This document shows positions 1-10,750 of a stretch of DNA of 64,000 nucleotides, one piece after another (position 1 is the first letter of the stretch; each line of letters starts with the position of its first letter). The notes beneath the pieces were generated by a model that was not told the origin of the DNA, made no database searches, and worked only from the letters and a program-made list of their open reading frames with translations. The DNA is from Mimachlamys varia. Lineage: Eukaryota; Mollusca; Bivalvia; Pectinida; Pectinidae. The stretch is taken from positions 6,324,001 to 6,388,000 of the forward strand of contig OX392538.1 of NCBI GenBank assembly GCA_947623455.1, read 5' to 3'. A program made the translations under genes and the position numbers.

Positions 1-3000
1 CCATTGTTACGTAGTATGTATCATTATTGTAAACAACATTTGACACATCGCCATTGTTACGTAGTATGTATCATTATTGTAAACAACATCAGACACATCA
101 CCATTGTTACGTAGTATGTATCATTATTGTAAACAACATCTGACACATCACCATTGTTACGTAGTATGTATCATTATAGTAAACAACATCTGACACATCA
201 CCATTGTTACGTAGTATGTATCATTATTGTAAACAACATCTGACACATCACCATTGTTACGTAGTATGTATCATTATAGTAAACAACATCTGACACATCA
301 CCATTGTTACGTAGTATGTATCATTATTGTAAACAACATCTGACACATCACCATTGTTACGTAGTATGTATCATTATAGTAAACAACATCTGACACATCA
401 CCATTGTTATGTAGTATGTATCATTATTGTAAACAACACCTGACACATCACCATTGTTACGTATTATGTATCATTATTGTAAACAACACCTGACACATCA
501 CCATTGTAACGTATTATGTATCATTATTGTAAACAACATCAGACACATCACCATTGTTACGTATTATGTATCATTATTGTAAACAACATCAGACACACAT
601 CACCATTGTTACGTAGTATGTATCATTGTTGTAAACAACATCTGACACATCACAATTGTTACGTAGTATGTATCATTATTGTAAACAACACCTGACACAT
701 CACCATTGTTACGTATTATGTATCATTATTGTAAACAACACCTGACACATCACCATTGTAACGTATTATGTATCATTATCGTAAACAACATGTGACACAT
801 CACCATTGTTACGTAGTATGTATCATTATTGTAAACAACATCTGACACATCACCATTGTAACGTATTATGTATCATTATTGTAAACAACACCTGACACAT
901 CACCATTGTTACGTAGTATGTATCATTATTGTAAACAACATGTGACACATCACCATTGTTACGTATTATGTATCATTATTGTAAACAACATCTGACACAT
1001 CACCATTGTTACGTATGTAAACAACACCTGACACATCACCATTGTTACGTAGTATGTATCATTATTGTAAACAACATCTGACACACATCACCATTGTTAC
1101 GTAGTATGTATCATTATTGTAAACAACATCTGACACATCACCATTGTTACGTAGTATGTATCATTATTGTAAACAACATCTGACACATCACCATTGTTAC
1201 GTAGTATGTATCATTATTGTAAACAACATCTGACACACATCACCATTGTTACGTAGTATGTATCATTATTGTAAACAACATCTGACACATCACCATTGTT
1301 ACGTAGTATGTATCATTATTGTAAACAACATCTGACACATCACCATTGTTACGTAGTATGTATCATTATTGTAAACAACATCTGACACATCACCATTGTT
1401 ATGTAGTATGTATCATTGTAAACAACATGTGACACATCACCATTGTTACGTAGTATGTATCATTATTGTAAACAACATCTGACACAACACCATTGTTACG
1501 TAGTATGTATCATTATTGTAAACAACATCTGACACATCACCATTGTTACGTAGTATGTATCATTATAGTAAACAACATCTGACACATCACAATTGTTACG
1601 TAGTATGTATCATTATTGTAAACAACACCTGACACAACACCATTGTTACGTATTATGTATCATTATTGTAAACAACATCTGACACATCACCATTGTTACG
1701 TAGTATGTATCATTATTGTAAACAACACCTGACACAACACAATTGTTACGTATTATGTATCATTATTGTAAACAACATCTGACACATCACCATTGTTACG
1801 TAGTATGTATCATTATTGTAAACAACACCTGACACAACACAATTGTTACGTAGTATGTATCATTATTGTAAACAACATTTGACACATCACCATTGTTACG
1901 TAGTATGTATCATTATTGTAAACAACATCTGACACATCACCATTGTTACGTAGTATGTATCATTATTGTAAACAACATCTGACACACATCACCATTGTTA
2001 CGTAGTATGTATCATTATTGTAAACAACATCTGACACATCACCATTGTTACGTAGTATGTATCATTATTGTAAACAACATCTGACACATCACCATTGTTA
2101 CGTAGTATGTATTATTATTGTAAACAACATCTGACACATCACAATTGTTACGTATTATGTATCATTATTGTAAACAACATCTGACACACATCACCATTGT
2201 TACGTAGTATGTATCATTATTGTAAACAACATCTGACACATCACCATTGTTACGTAGTATGTATCATTATTGTAAACAACATCTGACACATCACCATTGT
2301 TACGTAGTATGTATCATTATTGTAAACAACATCTGACACATCACCATTGTTACGTAGTATGTATTATTATTGTAAACAACATCTGACACATCACAATTGT
2401 TACGTATTATGTATCATTATTGTAAACAACATCTGACACACATCACCATTGTTAAGTAGTATGTATCATTATAGTAAACAACACCTGACACATCACCATT
2501 GTTACGAAGTATGTATCATTATTGTAAACAACACCTGACACATCACCATTGTTACGTAGTATGTATCATTATTGTAAACAACACCTGACACATCACCATT
2601 GTTACGTATTATGTATCATTATTGTAAACACCATCTGACACATCACAATTGTTACGAAGTATGTATCATTATTGTAAACAACATCTGACACATCACAATT
2701 ATACGAAGTATGTATCATTATTGTAAACAACATCTGACACAACACCATTGTTACGTAGTATGTATCATTATTGTAAACAACATCTGACACATCACCATTG
2801 TTACGTAGTATGTATCATTATTGTAAACAACATCTGACACACATCACCATTGTTACGTAGTATGTATCATTATTGTAAACAACATCTGACACATCACCAT
2901 TGTTACGAAGTATGTATTATTATTGTAAACAACATCTGACACATCACAATTGTTACGTATTATGTATCATTATTGTAAACAACATCTGACACACATCACC

Positions 3001-4886
3001 ATTGTTACGTAGTATGTATCATTATAGTAAACAACATCTGACACATCACCATTGTTACGTAGTATGTATCATTATTGTAAACAACACCTGACACATCACC
3101 ATTGTTACGTAGTATGTATCATTATTGTAAACAACGTCTGACACATCACCATTGTTACGTAGTATGTATCATTATAGTAAACAACATCTGACACATCACC
3201 ATTGTTACGTAGTATGTATCATTATTGTAAACAACATCTGACACATCACCATTGTTACGTAGTATGTATCATTATTGTAAACAACACCTGACACATCACC
3301 ATTGTTACGTAGTATGTATCATTATTGTAAACAACATCTGACACACATCACAATTGTTACGTAGTATGTATCATTATTGTAAACAACATCAGACACATCA
3401 CCATTGTTACGTAGTATGTATCATTATTGTAAACAACATTTGACACATCACCATTGTTACGTAGTATGTATCATTATAGTAAACAACATCTGACACATCA
3501 CCATTGTTACGTAGTATGTATCATTATTGTAAACAACACCTGACACATCACCATTGTTACGTAGTATGTATCATTATTGTAAACAACACCTGACACATCA
3601 CCATTGTTACGTAGTATGTATCATTATTGTAAACAACATCTGACACATCACAATTGTTATGTAGTATGTATCATTATTGTAAACAACACCTGACACATCA
3701 CCATTGTTACGAAGTATGTATCATTATTGTAAACAACATCTGACACATCACCATTGTTACGAAGTATGTATCATTATTGTAAACAACACCTGACACATCA
3801 CCATTGTTACGTAGTATGTATCATTATTGTAAACAACACCTGACACATCACCATTGTTACGTATTATGTATCATTATTGTAAACACCATCTGACACATCA
3901 CAATTGTTACGAAGTATGTATCATTATTGTAAACAACATCTGACACATCACAATTGTTACGAAGTATGTATCATTATTGTAAACAACATACGACACATCA
4001 CCATTGTTACGTAGTATGTATCATTATTGTAAACAACACCTGACACATCACCATTGTTACGAAGTATGTATCATTATTGTAAACAACATCTGACACATCA
4101 CCATTGTTACGTAGTATGTATCATTATTGTAAACAACACCTGACACATCACCATTGTTACGTAGTATGTATCATTATTGTAAACAACATACGACACATCA
4201 CAATTGTTACGAAGTATGTATCATTATTGTAAACAACATCTGACACATCACCATTGTTACGTAGTATGTATCATTATTGTAAACAACACCTGACACATCA
4301 CCATTGTTACGTAGTATGTATCATTATTGTAAACAACATCTGACACATCACCATTGTTATGTAGTATGTATCATTATTGTAAACAACATCTGACACATCA
4401 CCATTGTTACGTAGTATGTATCATTATTGTAAACAACACCTGACACACATCACCATTGTTACGTAGTATGTATCATTATTGTAAACAACATCTGACACAT
4501 CACCATTGTTACGTAGTATGTATCATTATTGTAAACAACATCTGACACATCACCATTGTTACGTATTATGTATCATTATTGTAAACAACATCTGACACAT
4601 CACAATTGTTACGTAGTATGTATCATTATTGTAAACAACATCTGACACATCACCATTGTTACGTAGTATGTATCATTATTGTAAACAACATCTGACACAT
4701 CACCATTGTTACGTATTATGTATCATTATTGTAAACAACATCTGACACATCACCATTGTTACGTAGTATATATCATTATTGTAAACAACATCTGACACAC
4801 ATCACCATTGTTACGTAGTATGTATCATTATTGTAAAACAAAATCTGACACATCACCATTGTTACGTAGTATGTATCATTAGCTGA
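1..4886. repeat. 50-bp satellite array (about 97 units), open at the left edge
   Basis: A tandem array of a 50-bp unit starting 'ccattgttacgtagtatg' fills the window from base 1 and stops near 4886, where the last unit breaks off after 'gtatgtatcatta'. Most units are 50 bp; about a dozen are 52 bp through an extra 'ca' in 'gacacacatca' (near 590, 1080, 1225, 1985, 2185, 2430, 2840 and elsewhere). Variants such as 'tattattattg' recur at about 2108 and 2362, a 5-unit spacing, which suggests local higher-order copying. Each unit carries 'gtaaacaaca', matching the forkhead core, and 'gttacgta', close to a bZIP site. The array sits upstream of a phase-0 splice acceptor, so it is most simply intronic in the ceramide synthase gene. 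It continues left of the window. Confidence 0.97.
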
Positions 4887-5230
4887 AGAAATACAAAGTA
4901 AAAGGTATAAGGTCAAAAAGAACAAATGGAAACAATAATTGACTGATGAACATAATGTATGTGAAGAGGAACTTCTGTTGGCCATAACAATCACTCAGCA
5001 TTAGACATTTCGTTATGCTGTTCCAGGTTTACGCTAAATACGTTTTGTATTGTTTCCATGGTTTATAGATTGTTTCGATCTGATTTGAGACGAGTCTGTG
5101 GCTTAATTTGGTCTTTTATATCAATCTAAGTAAAATATTTTTTAACAACATATGTACGTAATTGATTGACATTCCTTAGCGATTGAAATTCATAAGAGTA
5201 GGATAAATGTGACCTGTTGCTTACTTTCAG
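4887..5230 (+). other. intron remainder before the first visible ceramide synthase exon
   Basis: AT-rich unique sequence between the satellite and the exon at 5231. It ends in a pyrimidine-containing acceptor, 'ttgcttactttcag'. Nothing else is recognisable. Confidence 0.6.
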
Positions 5231-5281
5231 AAACCTTACTTTTGGGATACAAAGTACTGCTGGATGGGTATGAGTAAGCAC
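5231..5281 (+). CDS. ceramide synthase exon (first visible)
   Basis: Seventeen codons read KPYFWDTKYCWMGMSKH, equivalent to the 'W(F)YDTKQCWEGYP' stretch before the TLC catalytic region in CerS proteins. The acceptor is 'ctttcag' and the donor 'gtaagt', both phase 0. The segment is too short to call by itself; the next exon confirms it. Confidence 0.85.
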
Positions 5282-8200
5282 GTAAGTACAACATTGGCTA
5301 TATATATATATTTTACCTATGACGTCACGTTGTGGCAGGTTTATCGCTAAAAGTTAGGCCATTAAAGGCTGTTCGCTGTGATGTATACGTATATGTGTAT
5401 TTATATGGTCTAGTAAGTAATATCGACAGTATGATCCACTATATGTACTGGATCCTAACAAACAAATGTTCGTCTGGTATTTCTAGAAATAGATATATGA
5501 TCGTGGAAATCATAGCGACAGTACGGACAAATAAATTGTCAAATTTTCAAGGCTATCCGCCCCTTTATCAAGACACATACAATTCACGTTACATCACATA
5601 AACAGAATGTACATACAACATGAAACAATTTTAGATTTAAATGCTAAATGTTGCATATACTCTTTTCCGCTGATCGGACGCCGAATGTCTTACTTATATT
5701 TATACAGGAAACAGTAAGATAGGATATTAACCTACTTCGATTTGATTTCAACGTTAGAGTTTTACAGTACCGAAATTTATAAAATGTTTACCAGGGAAAT
5801 ATAGAAAATTATTCATTTTAGAAAAGTCATATTTTTTACTTTTTTCTGATTTGACCAATCAGAACGCTGCTTACAAACGACATTTGGGGAAATCAAAAGC
5901 TAACACTGTAAATTTTGCTATAATAATGTTATACACAGAATATCTAACAGTATCCTCAGTTATACCAATTACATTTTACTCGTGTGGCTAATATTTTGAT
6001 ATTTTTCACTCGTGCTGCTCACTCTCGAAAAATATCAAAATATTAACCCCACTCGTAAAATATATTTGGTATCACTGAAGACACTGTTAGATATCTTCTA
6101 TACATTGACTTAGGCACCCCATACCATACAGTATCTAATAATACTGATAGCACCATCGATGAGTTGATTTATCCTGTACATGTATTCCACCACGAACCAA
6201 AGTACGTCAGGATACAGTATGACGATACAAGTTTTGTTGTTTTTAAATGTCTTTATTCCAGCATGTACCCAGCGATGTGTACTGGTACTACACGATTGAA
6301 ATGGGCTTCTATTGGCATATGTTGGTGATGCTGATGTTTGATAACAAGAGAAAGGACTTCCCCGAAATGGCTGTCCATCACGTAGTCACTTTACTGCTGC
6401 TCTACTTCTCCTTCGTCTGTAATCAAACACGAATCGGAACGCTTGTGCTGCTTCTACATGACTCCAACGACGTCGTCATGGCTGTATGTACACATTAACA
6501 CTATACAAAGTACACAATATCTGTTTACGTCATAACTGTGTGTTGAAACATCAGCATTACCCATTTTTTTTAAAGATTCATTGTTCTATGCTAGAAGTAT
6601 AAGGTCAATTTCTCTTATGACGTCACTTCTATTGAAGCGTTACAATTTGTTTTTGTCAGATTAGATTGGTTAAATAATTAATCTATTGACAAATCATATC
6701 TTACAATGTATATATAACAATGGCAATATGTGGATTGACTTAGACAAAATAAACGGTCAATATAGCTGTCTCTGTTCTATTTAACCAACAAAAGTCATGT
6801 CAAATAATAGGTACATGTTGGTCAATTGAATTTCATAATGAGTAAAACATTTGATGAAGATAGTTATGATTTCCAATTTCAGCCTTCTAAATTGGCTAAC
6901 TATGCAAAGAAACAGGGTTTAGCCGAGTGCTGTTTCGTCGTCTTCTTTATCGTGTGGTTAATTACTAAGCTGTACGTTTATCCATTCTGGTGAGTATCTT
7001 GATATAAGAATTAACTTGAATCTATTTTTTATGCTATAGAGGTATAACGCAAGAAACGGAGTGTACTCTAAATAAACTGCTATTGTAATATGACTTGAGT
7101 GTTTGCTTTATTCTCATTGGCCCACTTCATGTTTTCCTCTCCAGCACCTGTTTGTGAGTAGACCTGTTCGTGCTAAAAATAATCGACTGGGAAATTCCCT
7201 TCACATTGGCAACCGGTTTGTGCTATTTTTAGCACGAACAGGTCTGCAATCTTTGCTTCCCTGTTGTCCAATCGCGCAACGCGTTAGTTTTGACAACGGC
7301 CAATCAGAATGCTTGATACAAGCGAGCGTTTGGAATCACTTCGTTTACAATATAGCAGACGGTCAACCCACAGAACGCTTTGCTACAATAAACGAAGAAG
7401 AACTTAATGATCTATTGAAGAAAAAAGATGCAAAGAACACTGCTGGCGCTGCGAAATTATTTAGGCAATATTTGGGTGGCAAAGGTCAGTCAACTGATTA
7501 TAAATGTTGTTTTTGCAAATGGTTCTATTATTAAACTGTTGAATTGTTAACTTCTTAATTGTTATTCATTTGTTTTATTTGGTCATATTACAAAGCAGTT
7601 ATTGCATTTTGTTTTCGGTGTACATGAGACTATACGGACCTGGTAAAGAGTTTGTTCACCCCGGCCTTCGGCCTCGATGAACAAACTCTTGCCCAGGTCC
7701 GTATAGTCTCGTGTACACCTCAACAAAATGCAATAATTGTATAGTGTACACTCCGTTTTCTTTTGTGTAAAAAACCCATAACATAAAAATAGATTCAAGT
7801 TAATCCTTATAATTTAATCGATATACTGCGACAATTCACGTTATTGATGGACTCTTTTCTCTTACAAATTAATACGCTGCTGCATCAGCCAATCAAAAGC
7901 AACGTTATAAACGGCGACGTCATTTTTTACGTTATGTGCTGATAACATAATTTTTTAAACCAATGAAATAGCTTGTTTCAAGCAAGACCAAATTATATTA
8001 CAATAAACATTTACAAAAAGTTGTTGGAAGTACGGATTGGTGTTACTGTAACACTTACGCTTTGTATTGTATGTAAGGAATAAATGTTGTACAGTACTGT
8101 GACAAAATGCTTGTTCCAGAATGTAATACACGAGTCTACTATATTAGAGTGCAAACTCTGTATTAATTACATGCTATATGACATTGGAACACTGCAATGT

Positions 8201-9709
8201 TAAGATACCGTCGTGAGTGGGTTATCATAACCCCAAAAAATGTAAAGAGTCTGTTTTGGACAATCACAATCCATGAGGTATAATTTATGATCCTAAAATA
8301 CATAATTAATTATGCATATCAATTTGATTATCTAATTGCTTCAGTTATCACAACAGCGATTTTAAGGATAAATATTGATAATTTTGCAGACAAACATCCA
8401 ATTGTTTTTATGTTACAGCATAGTCTGGGCGGCAACCTTTCAGTCACAGAAGTATTTCCATGGCAGCATTAAAAGCTATACCTACTGGTACCTCAACTCT
8501 CTGCTCTGGGCCCTTCAGGTTCTCCATATAGTCTGGACAGTCATGCTTTGCCGCATCATTTTTTCAAAGTTTTCTGCTGATCAAAAGGTAAGAACGTACA
8601 TGTTTTACCTTTCCATTGAATCTTACAATTTTACATATTGTCACGTGTACCACCAACACAGAAAAGCTGTTTTAGACCAATGTTGTCAAGAGATTAATAA
8701 CCACACGGGGTTGGTAAACATACTGCCTGAGTCCGGAGTTTGTTCAGATGTATGTTACAAAACGTAGGAAACAGTTTAGACTGGCGTAGGTGTAGACATT
8801 TGTGAGGTATAGAGGGAACACAACGATCGAAAGATTATTTGATATAGTATTTATTTAACTTAGTTAATTTGCAAAAGTTACAACAAAAGACACAACCATG
8901 AGTCTTGTGATCTACCACAATCGCAGTAGGAAACAACTGGGGTGTGCCTTGGTCTGAATACAAATATACACCTATTTATGTGGAAATGTCTGACGTAGTG
9001 ATGCATGTATAACCCGTTTGAAGAAATTTACTTATCAATATTTTTCAAAAGACTTCGTTTTACAAATCGTATAATTTTCAAAGGTAATCTTTCACCCAGT
9101 TTTGGCAACAACATTTCTGACAAAAAATATATTAAAAGAAAGCCGTTGAATACTGCAACTACGCTTAATTTCATTGAAATAAATGTAAATGAACCGTGAA
9201 CTATGTGCGTGTGAACATATCACAGCGTATAAATGTATTCCTGCCATTTGATGACGACGTAAACAATCAGCACATGTCATTCAACCACGTGATTAAAAAC
9301 GTAGTTCTGGTCAAAGTGCACCATGTCGGCCAATCAAAATGCGTCTAGAATTGTGTATGCATATAAACGTGTTTATCGGTAGACAAACAGACAGACGTGT
9401 ACTACCGGCTAACATTAATTGTATTTTATTGAAATATTTTTCGGACCAGCGATTTTCATCGAAATAAAACAAAAAGAAAACTTGATATGTTACATTTAAT
9501 GTAGAACAAAGGAAATATGATTGTGTATTTATCCTTAAAACTGTATTTATAACATGTTTTCCTAATCCTAGATGAAAGATGTTACTGAAGACTCGGAGGT
9601 TTCTTCGGATGACGAGGTGGACGACATATCTACGGAAACTGATGTCAACAGCAACGGAACCGTCAACGGTTTAACAAAACGTCCGGTAACCACAGGCAAC
9701 AAGGGTTAA
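5231..9709 (+). CDS. ceramide synthase, 3' part (five exons; N-terminal exons lie left of the window)
   Basis: Five exons (5231-5281, 6262-6483, 6883-6989, 8419-8587, 9572-9709) join with compatible phases into one reading frame of 229 codons that ends at TAA 9707-9709. The product matches the C-terminal two thirds of metazoan ceramide synthases (CerS/LASS/Lag1), multi-pass ER membrane enzymes that N-acylate a sphingoid base with acyl-CoA. Visible hallmarks are the 'FWDTKYCW' segment, 'YWYYTIEMGFYW', the double histidine of the Lag1p motif in 'HHVVTLLLLYFSF', the 'HDSNDVV' motif, further hydrophobic helices, and an acidic Ser-rich tail like the C-terminal casein-kinase-2 target region of vertebrate CerS. 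Transmembrane segment 1 and any Hox-like domain are absent because they lie upstream. The order of motifs and length per exon fit the family. The acyl-chain preference cannot be told from the sequence. Confidence 0.93.
5282..6261 (+). other. ceramide synthase intron with an inverted-repeat element
   Basis: 980-bp intron between phase-0 sites 'gtaagt' and 'tttattccag'. Apart from the inverted repeat at 5931-6101 it is AT-rich unique sequence. An 89-codon reading frame at 5332-5601 shows no family resemblance and is taken as chance. Confidence 0.7.
5931..6101. mobile_element. foldback/MITE-like inverted repeat in an intron
   Basis: Two imperfect arms of about 75 bp, 5931-6007 and 6027-6101, are reverse complements around a short centre near 6008-6026. 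For example 'gtggctaatattttgatat' on the left pairs with 'atatcaaaatattaacccc' on the right, and 'gaatatctaacagt' with 'actgttagatatct'. No coding capacity. This is probably a small non-autonomous DNA element; the family is unknown. Confidence 0.7.
6262..6483 (+). CDS. ceramide synthase exon with the catalytic Lag1p motif
   Basis: Seventy-four codons, phase 0 at both ends (acceptor 'attccag', donor 'gtatgt'). It holds 'YWYYTIEMGFYW', then 'KRKDFPEMAVHHVVT' with the paired histidines needed for ceramide synthase activity in the family, then 'NQTRIGTLVLLLHDSNDVV', the remainder of the Lag1p motif. All conserved key residues look intact, so the enzyme is probably active. An in-frame ATG at 6247 lies in the intron and is not the start. 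Confidence 0.95.
6883..6989 (+). CDS. ceramide synthase exon (TLC domain, membrane helix)
   Basis: The exon follows 'ccaatttcag' and encodes a short polar loop ('PSKLANYAKKQGLAECC') and then a hydrophobic helix ending 'WLITKLYVYPF'. This matches the CerS segment 'R..ILPFW'. The donor 'ctg|gtgagt' leaves two bases, so the junction codon is TG+C and reads Cys where many CerS have Trp. Confidence 0.9.
7160..7245. repeat. inverted repeat with perfect 22-bp arms
   Basis: The arm 7160-7181 starts 'agacctgttcgtgctaaaaa' and is exactly reverse-complemented at 7224-7245, with a 42-bp loop. It lies directly upstream of the CCAAT boxes of the decayed exon. Confidence 0.9.
7352..7484 (+). pseudogene. 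decayed first exon of a Crypton/DUF3504-like protein
   Basis: From ATA at 7352 the frame reads IADGQPTERFATINEEE and goes on to an Asp/Lys-rich 'LLKKKDAKNT' segment and 'LFRQYLGGKG', then meets a donor-like 'gtcagt' at 7485. A short N-terminal exon of the type 'RF..v.e.e.d.LL..kDskNTk....' is common in invertebrate proteins of the KIAA1958/DUF3504 group, which are related to Crypton tyrosine recombinases. ATA stands where such proteins would have the initiating ATG, so the start appears lost. Two CCAAT motifs upstream (about 7268 and 7301) look like remains of its promoter. No recombinase domain follows. The resemblance is from recall of family patterns and could be wrong. Confidence 0.45.
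7595..7742. repeat. long palindrome (about 70-bp arms)
   Basis: The two halves around 'ggccttcggcc' (about 7663-7673) are near-perfect reverse complements: 'actatacggacctgg' pairs with 'ccaggtccgtatagt', 'aagagtttgttca' with 'tgaacaaactctt', and 'ttattgcattttgtt' with 'aacaaaatgcaataa'. A transcript would fold into a long hairpin with a UUCG-like tip. Confidence 0.9.
8419..8587 (+). CDS. ceramide synthase exon (last TLC-domain helices)
   Basis: The acceptor is 'atgttacag'. After one base completing the split codon, 56 codons read IVWAATFQSQKYF..., then 'YWYLNSLLWALQVLHIVWTV' and 'MLCRIIFSKFSADQK'. This matches the last TLC helices of CerS ('NSMMGVLQLLHIFWAYLI'). The donor 'gtaaga' is phase 0. 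Reading on into the intron gives a 130-codon frame that should be ignored beyond 8587. Confidence 0.93.
8588..9571 (+). other. last ceramide synthase intron, with a promoter-like stretch
   Basis: 984-bp intron with 'gtaaga' donor and 'cctaatcctag' acceptor. At about 9285-9375 it holds a palindromic E-box 'cacgtg', a CCAAT motif in 'ggccaatcaaaatg' and a TATA-like 'gcatataaacg'. The order would suit a promoter for a short transcript holding only the last exon, which begins with ATG. This is weak evidence. The small reading frames at 9005-9280 look like chance. Confidence 0.4.
9572..9709 (+). CDS. ceramide synthase terminal exon (acidic tail and stop)
   Basis: Forty-five codons and TAA. The tail starts MKDVTEDSEVSSDDEVDD, an acidic Ser-rich stretch like the C-terminal phospho-regulated region of vertebrate CerS2-6, and ends 'KRPVTTGNKG'. 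The last codons and the stop form the first recognisable unit of the 37-bp tandem repeat that continues into the 3' UTR. Confidence 0.88.
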   Translation: MKDVTEDSEVSSDDEVDDISTETDVNSNGTVNGLTKRPVTTGNKG

Positions 9710-9972
9710 ACGTCAACGTGCACAAACGGTTAAAGGTCAACGTCCGCAAACCACTTACAACAAGGGTTAAAGGACAACGTTTGCAAACACAGACAATAAG
9801 GGTTAAAGGTCAACGTCCGCAAACCACATGCAACAAGGGTTAAAGGTCAATGTTTGCAAACACAAGCAATACGGATTAAAGGTCAACGTTCTCAAACCAC
9901 AGGCAACACGTGTTAAAGTTTAATGTTCGCAAACCTCAGGAACCAAGAGTTAAAGGTCAACTTCAAGGTCAA
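9655..9972. repeat. 37-bp degenerate tandem repeat across the stop codon and 3' UTR
   Basis: About eight diverged units of 'ggtcaacgtccgcaaacc' plus 'acatgcaacaagggttaaa' follow each other. The first full unit is coding (KRPVTTGNKG-stop), so the 'ggttaa' that ends each unit is a copy of the stop codon context. Later units carry substitutions such as 'gtttgcaaac' for 'gtccgcaaac'. Confidence 0.85.
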
Positions 9973-10063
9973 ATAATGATATGACAAATGTGGTATTCAC
10001 TCTATATAACAGTTTCGTCTGGAGAACTGGACATTTATTACGGGAAGTAATACAGTTTCTCGT

Positions 10064-10069
10064 ATTAAA
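10064..10069 (+). terminator. possible poly(A) signal ATTAAA of the ceramide synthase gene
   Basis: The common variant signal ATTAAA lies 355 bases after the stop codon and is followed by a T-rich stretch. A second candidate, AATAAA, lies at 11603-11608. The choice cannot be made without transcripts. Confidence 0.3.
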
Positions 10070-10105
10070 GTTTGTTTAATATTTTTTATTTTCATGTAGT
10101 TTTTT

Positions 10106-10180
10106 TATACAATGTGTTTTCGATATGTTTTTGAAAATATTTATACAATGTGTTTTCGATATTTGTTTTGAAAATATAGA
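10106..10180. repeat. short direct duplication of about 38 bp
   Basis: 'atacaatgtgttttcgatat' occurs twice back to back, each time followed by a 'gttttgaaaatat'-like tail. A minor local duplication in the 3' flank. Confidence 0.7.
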
Positions 10181-10434
10181 CACACTTAGGATGGAGTGCT
10201 ACAGAGTTTCCTCATATCAATGACCTTGACCTACTTTCAAATATTTTTTAAATATTTTTTGTTTAAATATAAGCTTATTATTGTGCCATGTTTTTATGTT
10301 GTCAATGCCTCTGTTATTACTTTGAGGACGTCATATTTATTTTTTATGTGACCTTGATGTACATGGCGAGTGTCTTCAATGAAGCAAAATACGCTTCGTA
10401 TTCCAGGACACTTAATATTGTAGGTTTTTAATGG

Positions 10435-10520
10435 TATCCTTTCCTTGTTTAAATTTGGCTCTAGTTTAATCGTTTCTGAGTTTAGATTATGGTTTCGTTG
10501 ACGATGTTGTATTTTCTGGA
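10435..10520 (+). mobile_element. solo 3' tail of the local Penelope-like element family
   Basis: The stretch 'ctagtttaatcgtttctgag' through 'gttgacgatgttgtattttctgg' matches, with about one base in four or five changed, the 3' ends of the PLE copies at 49173 and 61562 (both minus) and 59835 (plus). It is a short 5'-truncated or decayed copy; a poly(A)-like run follows at about 10560. Confidence 0.5.
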
Positions 10521-10750
10521 AAATACAAACACGACTCTCTATCGATTATTGTTCATAAATTAAAAAAAAAAAGTTTAAAATTAGGTCTTCCGGAGTTTTC
10601 CTGAACAACTACGAATGTTTGGTGTCATGAGGTAAAACTTTCGGTTAAATACAATAGGAACTACTTATAATGCCATAGTGTAGGTAGTCATGGGCAACAG
10701 TTGTTTTATGTAAATGAGAAATTGTGAATTGCCATTTTGTGCCGTTTTTT

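Larger units (their letters stand above)
7003..7815. mobile_element. TIR-bounded DNA element inserted in a ceramide synthase intron
   Basis: About 65-80 bp at 7003-7070 and 7740-7815 are imperfect reverse complements; both ends read inward as 'tataag' followed by 'attaacttgaatctattttt' with one difference, then share 'acggagtgtac'. The TA-containing edge could be a TA target duplication, as in Tc1/mariner-type elements, but this is inference. The interior holds a 22-bp perfect inverted repeat (7160-7181 with 7224-7245), a promoter-like stretch with two CCAAT boxes, a decayed protein-coding exon (7352-7484), and a long palindrome (7595-7742). No transposase is visible, so it is non-autonomous. 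It lies in the 1,429-bp intron 6990-8418. Confidence 0.65.

Noticed and set aside
1..4994. Minus-strand frames of 62 and 72 codons in or at the edge of the 50-bp satellite
   Set aside because: They are translations of the satellite and differ only by unit variants.
5332..5601. 89-codon plus-strand frame
   Set aside because: It lies in a ceramide synthase intron, has no family features, and is low-complexity Tyr/Val at the start.
7583..7798. 71-codon minus-strand frame
   Set aside because: It runs through the arms of a palindrome inside a transposable element.
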